A stretch of DNA of 64,000 nucleotides from NCBI RefSeq assembly GCF_047739745.1, contig NZ_JBLLVA010000009.1, forward strand, positions 62,001 to 126,000, written 5' to 3'. The stretch's first letter is position 1. Every line of letters starts with the position of its first letter. The DNA comes from Pseudaminobacter sp047739745 (GTDB lineage: Bacteria; Pseudomonadota; Alphaproteobacteria; Rhizobiales; Rhizobiaceae). The notes under the pieces were generated by a model. That model was not told where the DNA came from and made no database searches. It saw only the letters and a list, made by a program, of their open reading frames with translations. A program made the translations under genes and the position numbers. Positions 42,986-51,706 of the stretch are shown in pieces.

Positions 42986-44638
42986 TTGCCGAACCGATTG
43001 CACAGCCTGAAACCGGCGCCTGCTGCGTCACATTCCGAAGAAGCATGGGCGACGGCGCGCTACGTTGCGCGCGAACTCGACAGGATTCTGGACGGCTCGG
43101 GTTCCCGGCGGACGGCAATCGCACGCGCGGCCGCCGAGCTGCGCCTTTCGACGCGACAGGTCTACAATCTGCTGGCACGGTACCGTGTCGATCGCACGGT
43201 GACGTCGCTCTTGCCCGGCGGAGACAGGACCCGGAAGAAGCGGCTCCCGCAGGACATTGAGGGGATCATCGCGACGACACTGCGAGAGCAGTGGTTGGTG
43301 CTGGAGGCTCCACCCCTTGCTCCGGTCGTGGCCGAGATCCGCGCCCGCTGCGAGGAGGCGGGCCTCACTCCTCCGTCCTATCTAACTGTCGCTCGTCGGA
43401 TACCCGCCCTGTTTAGCGCAGAGGAAATCGCAAAGAAGCGATCCGCGAACCCGAAACATCTCCATCGGCTCAGGGCCAGGCCCGGGTACATCCACGCGGC
43501 GTACCCGCTGGATGTCTGCCAGATCGATCACACGCCGACCGACATCAATTTCGTAGAGGTTGTCGAAGGCGGCGGAACGTTCGTCGGCCGGGCCTATCTG
43601 ACGATCGTCACCGACGTGGCGACGCGCTGCATACTGGGATTCTGCCTCACGCTCGAAAAGCCGTCGGCGCTGTCGGTCGCCTTGTGCCTGGCGCAGGCAA
43701 TGTGCCCGAAGGACGAATGGCTGGTTGCGCGCGGCATCGAGCATGGGTGGCCCATGTTCGGTCGACCGCGAGTGCTGGTCACCGACTCCGCCAAGGAGTT
43801 CAAAGAGAATGCCTTTCAGCGCGGGTGCGAGGACTACGGCGTTCGTATCCGCTACCGGGATCGCGGCCGCGTGCATCAGGGTGGCGTGGTGGAAAGGCTG
43901 CTCGGAAAGCTCAACGGCGTTCTTGCAACGCAGCCTGGCTCGACGGGCCGATCCGTGGCGGACCGCGACCAATATCCCGCGGAGCGCCTGGCGCGTCTCA
44001 GCTTCGCCGATCTCGAGCGATGCGTCGCGCTCGCGGTGATCGACCACAACCTGCAGCAAAATGCCAGAACCCTGAGGGTACCGGCATCAGAATGGGATCG
44101 GCAGGCACATGAACTTGCACGCTTCGACGATGATCCCATGCGGGTCCTGCTGGCATTCATGCCCGGAACGGGACGACGCATCTCGCCGCAGGGCGTTAGT
44201 ATGTTCGCACTCGATTATTATTCACCCTGGTTGAGCGAGTTGGTTCCGCAGCGGGATCGGCTAGGAAAGCTCGAGCTTCGATACGATCCACGCGATATCA
44301 GCCACGTCTATGCCCGCGACCCCGAGACCCGGGAGTTTCGATCGGTGGAGCGGCGCGACGGCATGCTTGCGCCGATGACGTTGTGGGAGCACGAGGCTGA
44401 TCGGCTGTCGCGACGCACCGCGAATGCACGAACGGACGTGGAGAAGGTGATGCTGCGCCGCCAAATAGCTGAGATCGCAGGCGGACCGAAGCCGTCCAAG
44501 GCAGATCTGCGCAATGCCGTGCGCAAATCTCACGCGGCAGACGCGCCCAAGCCCTACGACGCGATGCGGCCGGCAACGCCGGTGCCTGCCGACCATCCCG
44601 TTCGCCCAAAGCGCCGCCTGCCGGTAGAGGATTGGTGA
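42986..44638 (+). CDS. tniA: TniA/TnsB-type DDE transposase
   Basis: 550 residues from a TTG. N-terminal helix-turn-helix region (ELRLSTRQVYNLLARY), an rve catalytic core with Asp 181 (QIDHTP), Asp 267 (VTDSAKEF) and Glu 303 (GVVERLLGKLN), spacing DD(35)E, and a Mu-transposase beta domain with YSPWLSEL and LELRYDPRDISHVY. It cuts and joins the transposon ends. Start uncertain: the next TTG is at 43001. Followed by tniB after one base. Confidence 0.92.
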   Translation: MPNRLHSLKPAPAASHSEEAWATARYVARELDRILDGSGSRRTAIARAAAELRLSTRQVYNLLARYRVDRTVTSLLPGGDRTRKKRLPQDIEGIIATTLREQWLVLEAPPLAPVVAEIRARCEEAGLTPPSYLTVARRIPALFSAEEIAKKRSANPKHLHRLRARPGYIHAAYPLDVCQIDHTPTDINFVEVVEGGGTFVGRAYLTIVTDVATRCILGFCLTLEKPSALSVALCLAQAMCPKDEWLVARGIEHGWPMFGRPRVLVTDSAKEFKENAFQRGCEDYGVRIRYRDRGRVHQGGVVERLLGKLNGVLATQPGSTGRSVADRDQYPAERLARLSFADLERCVALAVIDHNLQQNARTLRVPASEWDRQAHELARFDDDPMRVLLAFMPGTGRRISPQGVSMFALDYYSPWLSELVPQRDRLGKLELRYDPRDISHVYARDPETREFRSVERRDGMLAPMTLWEHEADRLSRRTANARTDVEKVMLRRQIAEIAGGPKPSKADLRNAVRKSHAADAPKPYDAMRPATPVPADHPVRPKRRLPVEDW

Positions 44639-44639
44639 C

Positions 44640-45518
44640 GTGGCGGACCATCTGCTTGATCACGTTCGCCCGTACCTTGACCGCAGCACGGAAGAGCGGA
44701 TCGCCTACATCCAGGTGCCTCGGTGGATCGGACATCAGGTGGCGCTCATAGCGCACGAACGTCTTGCCGAGCTTCTGTCGCGGCCGCCATCGCTGCGGAC
44801 CCGAGGACTGATGCTCGTCGGACCATACGCCAACGGCAAGACCATGATCGCCGAACGCTTCGCCGTCGGACATTTGAGAACAGCCGAACAGCAGCGGGTG
44901 TGGGTGGTGCAGACGCGCGAGGGCGCGGGCCTTGCACATTTCTACGGCAGTATCCTGCAGGCGTTGCGAGCACCGACGGGCAGCAGCCGGGATGTGGGTC
45001 GCAAAGCCGAGCAGGTCGATCATCTGCTCGAGAGGCTGAAGCCCAGGATTCTGATTTTCGATGAGTTTCACAATGCTCTCCGCGGCCGTGCACGCGACGT
45101 TGAGGCCGTGCTTGCCTTCCTACGGAGGATCGGCCGCCAGTTCGACATCTCGCCGGTTCTGATCGGCGAGGTCGCCGTCTATGACTTCGTGAATCAGACC
45201 GCTGAAATGGCGACCCGGTTTGATCTTCACGCCGTGCCGCGTTGGCAATATGGCGAGGAGTTTCTTGCGCTGCTTGACAGCCTTGAGAGCGCCTTGCCGC
45301 TCGCCCGCGCCTCCGATCTGTCGGATGAAACGCTAGCGCGAAGGATCTTCCAGCTCTCCGAAGGACTGATCGGTGAGGTCGTGGCGATCGTTACTGCGGC
45401 GGCCACGACCGCTGTGAGATCAGGCGAGGATCGGATCACGAAATCGAACATCGAGGCGCTGAGCTACGTCCCGGTCTCGAAGCGCCGCCGGGCGCCGGTT
45501 CGCGATGACCTGCTTTGA
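44640..45518 (+). CDS. tniB: TniB-type AAA ATPase
   Basis: 292 residues from a GTG. Walker A is GPYANGKT and Walker B is ILIFDEFHN, with the RALRAPTG and EFLALLDSLE segments of TniB/TnsC proteins. It binds target DNA with ATP and activates the transposase. The stop overlaps the TTG start of tniQ by four bases. Confidence 0.92.
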   Translation: MADHLLDHVRPYLDRSTEERIAYIQVPRWIGHQVALIAHERLAELLSRPPSLRTRGLMLVGPYANGKTMIAERFAVGHLRTAEQQRVWVVQTREGAGLAHFYGSILQALRAPTGSSRDVGRKAEQVDHLLERLKPRILIFDEFHNALRGRARDVEAVLAFLRRIGRQFDISPVLIGEVAVYDFVNQTAEMATRFDLHAVPRWQYGEEFLALLDSLESALPLARASDLSDETLARRIFQLSEGLIGEVVAIVTAAATTAVRSGEDRITKSNIEALSYVPVSKRRRAPVRDDLL

Positions 45519-46606
45519 GGGTTGATACCGCACGGGCCGACTTCGCGATCGAAATCCGCGAGCGATATGGTGATGTCGCACGGGACTGTTGGCCGGTCTC
45601 CGTCGACCCGCTCGCGGACGAACTCCTGTCGAGCTGGCTACACCGTCTTGCGCTCGCGAACGGCATCGCGCCGCGGTCGTTCGCGGGTGTCTTCGGGCTC
45701 GACGAGAGGATGTGGTCGCCGCGCCTAGATCTTCAGCTACCGCGTCACGTCGCAGGGGTGCTTGCCGATGAGACAAGCGTTCCGCAGGGGGCGATCTCGG
45801 CAATGATGATTAGCGGCTGTTCGATGGCCACGCTCCTGCTGCCGCTGCGCGACAGCGCACACAGGAACCGTTCGACCTGGATGCAGTATTGCCCCCAATG
45901 CCTTGCAACGGACGAGGCGCCGTATTTTCGGCGGCAGTGGAGGCTGGCATCGCGCGTGTCATGCTTTGTGCATGGCTGCGGGCTTCGGGATCGATGCCCG
46001 GCCTGCCGCGCCGGCGTCGCGGCCTTCGACCACGGCGAACTCCTTCCGCAGCATATTTGCGCACGATGCGGGTTCGACCTGCGCGCTGCTCCGAAGGCCA
46101 AGGTCAATGCGGCCGCACGTCAGCTGGAACGCGCGATCGCAGACATATGCAGGGTGGAGGCGGTCAAGAGCTCGACGAAAACGAGTGACGCCGTCACGCG
46201 CGTGCAGCGCATGCCGATAGCCGCCGAGGTCCGGTCGGGGAGAACACTCACGAACCTGTCGACCGCCGCGCGCATTCGCTGCTTCGAAGCGCTCGCAGCA
46301 AAAACTCCTGACTGGCTTGTGAACGACATGGACGCCGCCGGGGCATACCGTCGCTGGATGATCGTGGCCGCGGGCGGCCATGAGCCCATGATCGCGCGCT
46401 TTGCGGATTTCCTGGACGCGCACCAACGTTCGCCACGACGGAAGCGCTCCCCACCTGTCGCCGGCCGATCCGCGCTGTTCGCCGCCTATTTCCAGATCAT
46501 GCGACCTGGCGACGGCCATAGAGGGAGGCCGCCGGCTCCCACATTGACGATCGACAGCACAAAGAATGCAGGGAGCGACAGCAATACAATAGTCTCTTGT
46601 TCATAG
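45515..46606 (+). CDS. tniQ: TniQ-family target-selection protein
   Basis: 363 residues from a TTG overlapping tniB. N-terminal TniQ signature DELLSSWLHRLALANG and zinc-binding cysteines (YCPQCL, CFVHGCGLRDRCPAC, ICARCGFD). TniQ/TnsD proteins direct insertion to a preferred target. The C-terminal 120 residues are poorly conserved. In Tn402-like elements the target is often a res site; none is evident beside this copy. Confidence 0.9.
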   Translation: MRVDTARADFAIEIRERYGDVARDCWPVSVDPLADELLSSWLHRLALANGIAPRSFAGVFGLDERMWSPRLDLQLPRHVAGVLADETSVPQGAISAMMISGCSMATLLLPLRDSAHRNRSTWMQYCPQCLATDEAPYFRRQWRLASRVSCFVHGCGLRDRCPACRAGVAAFDHGELLPQHICARCGFDLRAAPKAKVNAAARQLERAIADICRVEAVKSSTKTSDAVTRVQRMPIAAEVRSGRTLTNLSTAARIRCFEALAAKTPDWLVNDMDAAGAYRRWMIVAAGGHEPMIARFADFLDAHQRSPRRKRSPPVAGRSALFAAYFQIMRPGDGHRGRPPAPTLTIDSTKNAGSDSNTIVSCS

Positions 46607-46624
46607 TCTCCCTGAAATCAGACA

Positions 46625-46792
46625 ACCATCGCGCCAGTCAGCACTCCCGTTGGGGGTGCTACCGCCGATCCGGTCCTGGAGCTCGGCGAGCTGATGCGCA
46701 ATGACATTGTTCATTATCACGGCTTTCGCGGGGCCATGCTGGCGCGGCTCAAACCGGAAGCGTCGGGAACCAACATCCCGGCCGGCTGCTGA
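46625..46792 (+). pseudogene. 3' fragment of an unknown gene abutting the transposon
   Basis: Directly after the inferred right end an open frame of 55 codons reads TIAPVSTPVGGATADPVLEL, then GELMRNDIVHYHGFRGAMLA and ends in NIPAGC. It has no start codon before the Met at 46694 and protein-like composition, so it looks like a gene tail cut off by the insertion. I do not recognise the family. Confidence 0.35.
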
Positions 46793-46870
46793 TCGGCAGC
46801 TCCACTCTTATTGAAACAGTCGCATTCTCATGCCTGGCTGCCAAGTGACGGAAACGTCCGAAACGCTCCG

Positions 46871-49800
46871 TCAGGCGATTTGACGTTGTGCCGGGACGTC
46901 GTCGATCATGTGCAAACGTGCGGTTGGGGACACCTTGCGAACGATGTCGCACAAATGGAGATGGTGTGTGAGGTAGATCACCTGTCCGGCTTGCGCCATG
47001 TCCGCGAACAGGCGGAACGCCTCCTCCGCCCGAAAATCGTCGAAGGTCTCCATGATGTCGTCGGCGACGAACGGCACGGCGCTGCGTGCCCGCACGAACT
47101 CGTAGTATCCCGCGACACGCAGCGCCAGATAGAGTTGGAATCGGGTGCCTTTCGACAGCTCCGCGGCAGCCTTCGAACCCCCAGTCGCAGAAAGCGCGAT
47201 GAGCGTCTCGCCGTCCTTTCCGGGCTGGGCGGCCAGACCCGTATAGGCGCCGCGGCTGATGGTGCAGAACGCCGCCGAGGCCCGCGCCATCATGGAGCTG
47301 CGATGGCGCTCGCGATAGGTGGCGAGTGCCTGCTCCGTTGCAGCGATACCTGCGCGTAGCTGCAGACAGCGCACCGCTCCATCCTCGATTTCGAGCAATG
47401 TCGTACGTCGGCGCTCATCGATGCCGGCAACCCGGGCGTCACCCCCGATCGCCTCCACCTGGTCGATAGCGGCCGAGCGCGTCGCAAAGAGCTCGTGACA
47501 ACGCTTGTCCTGGTCCTCGAACCGGGCTCTGAGCTCGATCAGCTCCGCTTCCAGCGCCGGCCGATCCGCCGCATCGAGGGCAGCTTCGGCGCTCTGGAGA
47601 TCAGGCGCGCGCACCGCGTCGAGGATCTCACGGCCGGCATCCTCGGCCTGTACACTGAACTCGGCCCGCCGCGCGATGTCAGAAAGCTTATCCGACACCT
47701 CAGCCAGAGACACGACCTCGAAGAACGCGGTCATCCGGTGCTTCTGCTCGTCGTGGATCGCCGACGTATCGGCAAGCGCGCGCTGCCGCCCCCTCGCCTG
47801 TTCCAGTCGTTCGAGCAGCTTCGCGCGCCTGTCGCGCTCGGTACCGGCTTCCCTGACCTTCTCGGCGATGCGCTGCGCCAATTCGATAACCGGCCCGGTT
47901 CCGACCGGGATCCCCAACCCGCCCGCGAGGCTCGCCACCTCGTCGCGAAACGCGGCCTGGTCTTTCTCCATCTTCTCGATGCGGTCGACGAGGCCTGCCC
48001 GCTTCTCGATCGCCGGCGCGAGGTCGACAATCGCCACGAGGATCTCGCGAACGACGCCGATGGTCGGCACCTCGGCGGTATCGGCGAGCCAGCAGCCGCG
48101 GCAAGTCGTGGACCATGCCTCGGTCCAGGCCCCCTCGCCCGCTCCTGCCTTCTCGGCCGCACGCTCCCGCAACGCGACGTCGCGCCGGCGCTCGTCCAGC
48201 TCGGCACGCAGGCGGCGCAGCTCGGCCTCGCGGTCGACTGCTGCCTGGGCATAGGCGAGCAGCGCATCAAAGCCCGCATCGGGCTCCCGGGGCAGGCCAG
48301 CCCGGCCGAGCGCAGCGCGCAGCCGCTCCGTCGCCGCAGCGGCATCCAGCTGCGCGGCGCGAAGATCCTGGTCGGCGGTCCGGACCGCCTCGCGCGCGTC
48401 GAGGGCGTTTTCCCGGCGGGCAAGCCAGTCCTCGATCGCCGGCAGGGATGGTGCAGAAGCGAGCGAAGGCGCGATTGCGTGAACTGCCTCGGCCACCTCG
48501 GCATCGAGACCATCCAGGGCAGCAGCCGCACGGTCCCTGAGCTCGACGGCCCGGTCTAGATCGGCTCGCGCGACGGCGAGCGCCTGCCCGTTCTGGTGCA
48601 GCTTCGCTAGCTCGGACATGTGCGAGAACCGCCCGGCGCCGATGATGTCGTCATGGCGCAGCACGGCCTCGAAGGCATCGGCCGACGCGGCATCGAGATC
48701 GCGCCGATGCGCGGCCCAGGCCTGCTCGCGGTGGGCCCGGATCTCGGCGGCCTCCTGATCCGTCACGACGCCCGTCGTGGACGAAAGGCTAGCGCGCTCT
48801 GCCTCCAGGTGGCGGACCAGTGTCGTCAGCCGTTCGGTCTCGCTCTGATGCCGGGCCAGCATGGCCTCAGCCTCGCCCCGCGCCGCCTTCCAGCGCCGCA
48901 TGCTGTCGGGGCCGGGGCACGGCAGGACGACGAGATCATCCGCCGTGCCTTGCCAGGGGCGCAGCGCCTTCAGGCGGTCGGCGAGCGCCTCGACAGCGGC
49001 GGCGCGGGCCCGATCGGCCAGGCGATGCCGCACATGGTGATCGGCGGAACGCGTCTGCTCGACGGTTATCACCAGCGCCGCCATCGACCGCTCACGCTCT
49101 TGCGAAGCCTGCGGATCCACGCCGGGCTCCGGCAGCCGGGCCGCGGTTTCGTCGAGCCGACGGCGCGCCTCGATGAGTTCCGCGGCAGCGGTATGTATCG
49201 CGGCGTCGATGCCGGAGCGAGCTTCGATCAGTTCGCGCAGACGGCCGGCCGTCGCCGCCGTCAGGATGAGGCGGCGGGGCTCGACCTCCCCTTCCCGCTC
49301 GATCCGCTGGAGGATTGCCGAGATAGCGAGGTCCGCCTGCCGAAGTTGCAAACGCCTCTCGGGAATGTCCCGCTCCGCCGTCACATGGCGCGCTCGGAGT
49401 TCGCCAAGCCGCTCCACCGCTTCGCAAAGCCGCAGGGCGGCCTCGTCCACGACGATCGCTTCGACTTCATCCGCGAGTCGACGGACGTCTTCGGCGATCG
49501 ACTGGGTCTGGACGCCGAGTTCGATCTCCTGTTTCTGAAGCCTCGACAGCTCGCTCGCCCAGCCGGGCGGGGCCTCGGGGACGTCCGCAAGGGGAGCAAG
49601 GCGCTCGCGTATGCCGCGCAGCGCCGCAAGTCGCGGCAGCGCTGCGAGATGGCGCTGGATCTCGTCCATGCGCGACTGGGTGCGGGTGCGCTCGGTAACC
49701 GCCTCATCATAGTGCGCCCTGGCCCGGTCCCGAGTCTCGACGAGCCGCGCATGGTCCGACGCCAGGGTGTCGAAGCGCTCCCGCTCCGCCTTCAGTTCCG

Positions 49801-50374
49801 TGAGCCGCGCCTTGAGGTCCGCAAGCGCGCCGCTGCGCGCGCGATACCGGTAGAATCCGTCCGCTTCTCCCCTCAGGTCGAGGAGCTTGTGGCTGAGATG
49901 CGCGAGACCGGCGCTGGCGGAGAACAGCAATTGCCCGAGATCGCCCTTGCTCGCCAGGATGCTTTCGCCACCCTTTTCGAGCGTCTCATCGTCGAGCGAG
50001 AACATAGTGCGATAGGCGTCGCGCTCGATGCCGCCGAGCTCGCCGCGGATGGCGCTTTCGGCGATCGGCCGGTCCTCGGCGTCAAGCAGACTGTTCTGCG
50101 GCCGCTTGATGCGCGCGAACTCCCTCGTTTCGGTGCCGAACTCCAGCGCTCCGCCGATCCGCATGGCGGAATAGGGATGGAGGAAATCGAACGGGCTCTG
50201 CGCGCCGATCCCGAACAGCAGGTCGAGAAATGCCGCGAACGCCGTCGATTTGCCCGCCTCGTTCGGCCCGTAGATGACGTGCAGGTCCGGTTGTCCTTCG
50301 ACCCGCTCGCCGAAATCGATGCTGCGGTCGGTGAACTTCCCGTACCGGGTGAGGTCGAGGCGGCGCAGGCGCAT
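46871..50374 (-). CDS. YhaN/SbcC-like AAA ATPase
   Basis: About 1167 residues. Walker A GPNEAGKS (36-43), a first lobe with RPQNSLLDAEDRP and FSLDDETLEKGGESIL, then long alpha-helical coiled-coil arms rich in Ala, Arg and Glu, and a C-terminal lobe with the signature ELSKGTRFQLYLALRVAGYYEF and Walker B-like VPFVADDIMETFDDFRAEEAF. This is the YhaN layout, related to Rad50/SbcC. ATG at 50374 has GGGAGGG 8 bases upstream and follows the stop of the nuclease gene (TGACATG). It acts with the YhaO-like nuclease on DNA ends. Located beside defence genes, so anti-phage use is possible. Confidence 0.9.
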   Translation of the reverse strand: MRLRRLDLTRYGKFTDRSIDFGERVEGQPDLHVIYGPNEAGKSTAFAAFLDLLFGIGAQSPFDFLHPYSAMRIGGALEFGTETREFARIKRPQNSLLDAEDRPIAESAIRGELGGIERDAYRTMFSLDDETLEKGGESILASKGDLGQLLFSASAGLAHLSHKLLDLRGEADGFYRYRARSGALADLKARLTELKAERERFDTLASDHARLVETRDRARAHYDEAVTERTRTQSRMDEIQRHLAALPRLAALRGIRERLAPLADVPEAPPGWASELSRLQKQEIELGVQTQSIAEDVRRLADEVEAIVVDEAALRLCEAVERLGELRARHVTAERDIPERRLQLRQADLAISAILQRIEREGEVEPRRLILTAATAGRLRELIEARSGIDAAIHTAAAELIEARRRLDETAARLPEPGVDPQASQERERSMAALVITVEQTRSADHHVRHRLADRARAAAVEALADRLKALRPWQGTADDLVVLPCPGPDSMRRWKAARGEAEAMLARHQSETERLTTLVRHLEAERASLSSTTGVVTDQEAAEIRAHREQAWAAHRRDLDAASADAFEAVLRHDDIIGAGRFSHMSELAKLHQNGQALAVARADLDRAVELRDRAAAALDGLDAEVAEAVHAIAPSLASAPSLPAIEDWLARRENALDAREAVRTADQDLRAAQLDAAAATERLRAALGRAGLPREPDAGFDALLAYAQAAVDREAELRRLRAELDERRRDVALRERAAEKAGAGEGAWTEAWSTTCRGCWLADTAEVPTIGVVREILVAIVDLAPAIEKRAGLVDRIEKMEKDQAAFRDEVASLAGGLGIPVGTGPVIELAQRIAEKVREAGTERDRRAKLLERLEQARGRQRALADTSAIHDEQKHRMTAFFEVVSLAEVSDKLSDIARRAEFSVQAEDAGREILDAVRAPDLQSAEAALDAADRPALEAELIELRARFEDQDKRCHELFATRSAAIDQVEAIGGDARVAGIDERRRTTLLEIEDGAVRCLQLRAGIAATEQALATYRERHRSSMMARASAAFCTISRGAYTGLAAQPGKDGETLIALSATGGSKAAAELSKGTRFQLYLALRVAGYYEFVRARSAVPFVADDIMETFDDFRAEEAFRLFADMAQAGQVIYLTHHLHLCDIVRKVSPTARLHMIDDVPAQRQIA

Positions 50375-50375
50375 G

Positions 50376-51641
50376 TCAGGCACCCTCCCCGGCGGCCTCG
50401 AAACGCGCCATCACATCCTCCGCGCCGTCGCGCGCCAGGCGCGTGAGTGCATCCCTGAAGGACGCCTCGTCGGAGCCGAAGGCATCACGGCATTCCTGCG
50501 GGAGCTGCGCCCTAAGCTCCTCGGCCATGCCGAGGAGCTCGGCCTGGAAGGCGTCGGAGCCGAGGATGTCGTCCCCGATAAGGCGATGGAGTTCGGACAG
50601 CGGATCCCCCGACGACTCCACCCTCTGCCCTGGCAGATGGCAGGCGATCTCCAGCTTCTCGACCCAGCTGGCCCCGATGACCGAAGCTCGCTGATCGGCT
50701 TCGGTCTTCAACAGATCCGCGTCACGCCGAAGGCGCCACGCCAAAGGCGTCGCCCCGGTCACCTGCAGGCGGGCAACGAGATGCTCGGAGCGGACTGCGT
50801 CCCGCTCCTTCTCCAGCGCGCGCGTCACCCCCGCCACGAGATCCCGCCAGTCTTCTAGTCCGGTGGCGTCGACGGCAACACGTTCGAATTGCGCGATGCT
50901 GGTGTAGCGCTGCTCGATATGGACGGAGCGATCGTCGTCGATGGCAACGAGCGTGACGGACTTAGCGCCGGCCTCGTTGATGTCACGCCCCTGCGGCATG
51001 CCAGGCATCACGACGGCGCCCCGCTCCTCGACGATCGAGCGCTTGTGCACATGGCCGAGAGCCCAGTAGTCGAAGCCGGTGGCCTGAAGCTCGGCGACGC
51101 TGCATGGCGCATAGAGGTCGTGGCCGGGCGCGCCGCCGAGGCTGGTGTGCAGCATGCCGATATTGACCGCCCCATCCACCGCGGGCCGGTACTTGGCAAG
51201 CAGGCTTTCGGGCGCATGCGGCTGGGCGAAGCTCAGGCCGTGGATCACGATGGGGAGGCCGCCGGGTGCGCGATCGACCTCCACCGCCTCGGCACGTCCG
51301 CTGAACAGCTTGACCGACTCCGGAAGCACGAGTTCCTTGGTGATCCTTGCGATGGCATCATGGTTTCCGCGGATGATGAAGACGCGGATACCGGCCTCGT
51401 GCAGGCGCCGGAGCTGCTCGGCCAGGAAGCGGGCCGTCTTCATCGAGGTCTGGTCGCCATCATAGAGATCGCCGGCGATCATCAGGGCATCGACCTGTTC
51501 GTCCAGGCACAGATCGACGATCCGCACGAAGGCGCGCCGCGTCGCATTGCCGATCAGCTCCGCCAGCTCGGCATCGCGCAGTGCGAGCGAGCGGAGTGGG
51601 GAGTCCAGATGAATGTCCGCTGTGTGGACGAAGCGGTACAT
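50376..51641 (-). CDS. YhaO/SbcD-like metallophosphoesterase nuclease
   Basis: 421 residues. All metallophosphoesterase motifs are present: ADIHLDSPL (8-16), GDLYDGDQ, IRGNHDA, MLHTSLGG and LGHVHKR, followed by the capping domain. Mre11/SbcD relatives cut double-strand DNA ends with their ATPase partner, which here is the overlapping YhaN-like gene. Confidence 0.93.
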   Translation of the reverse strand: MYRFVHTADIHLDSPLRSLALRDAELAELIGNATRRAFVRIVDLCLDEQVDALMIAGDLYDGDQTSMKTARFLAEQLRRLHEAGIRVFIIRGNHDAIARITKELVLPESVKLFSGRAEAVEVDRAPGGLPIVIHGLSFAQPHAPESLLAKYRPAVDGAVNIGMLHTSLGGAPGHDLYAPCSVAELQATGFDYWALGHVHKRSIVEERGAVVMPGMPQGRDINEAGAKSVTLVAIDDDRSVHIEQRYTSIAQFERVAVDATGLEDWRDLVAGVTRALEKERDAVRSEHLVARLQVTGATPLAWRLRRDADLLKTEADQRASVIGASWVEKLEIACHLPGQRVESSGDPLSELHRLIGDDILGSDAFQAELLGMAEELRAQLPQECRDAFGSDEASFRDALTRLARDGAEDVMARFEAAGEGA

Positions 51642-51706
51642 GCTCTACCTCCCCTTCGCGCACAGTCCGCCGATGATAGTGTCGACTTCGATGTTTTGCT
51701 CGGCCC

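Larger units (their letters stand above)
42879..46624 (+). mobile_element. tniABQ transposon of the Tn402/Tn5053 type, no cargo
   Basis: Left end TGTCGCTTTCACTTC at 42879; right end, read inward from 46624, TGTCTGATTTCAGGG. Both resemble the Tn402/Tn5053 terminal repeat (TGTC followed by TTTCA). Between them are only tniA, tniB and tniQ; there is no tniR resolvase and no passenger. The flanking five bases are CTCTG on the left and ACCAT on the right, so no target-site duplication remains. Ends are assigned by eye and could be off by a few bases. Confidence 0.6.

Noticed and set aside
42874..46629. five-base target duplication around the tniABQ element
   Set aside because: The flanks CTCTG and ACCAT do not match, so no duplication is claimed.
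48620..50446. 608-codon plus-strand open frame
   Set aside because: It is antisense to the YhaN-like ATPase, has no domain, and arises from high GC with few stops. Similar antisense frames at 27056-28165, 32286-33398, 35963-37117 and 52820-54103 were dropped for the same reason.
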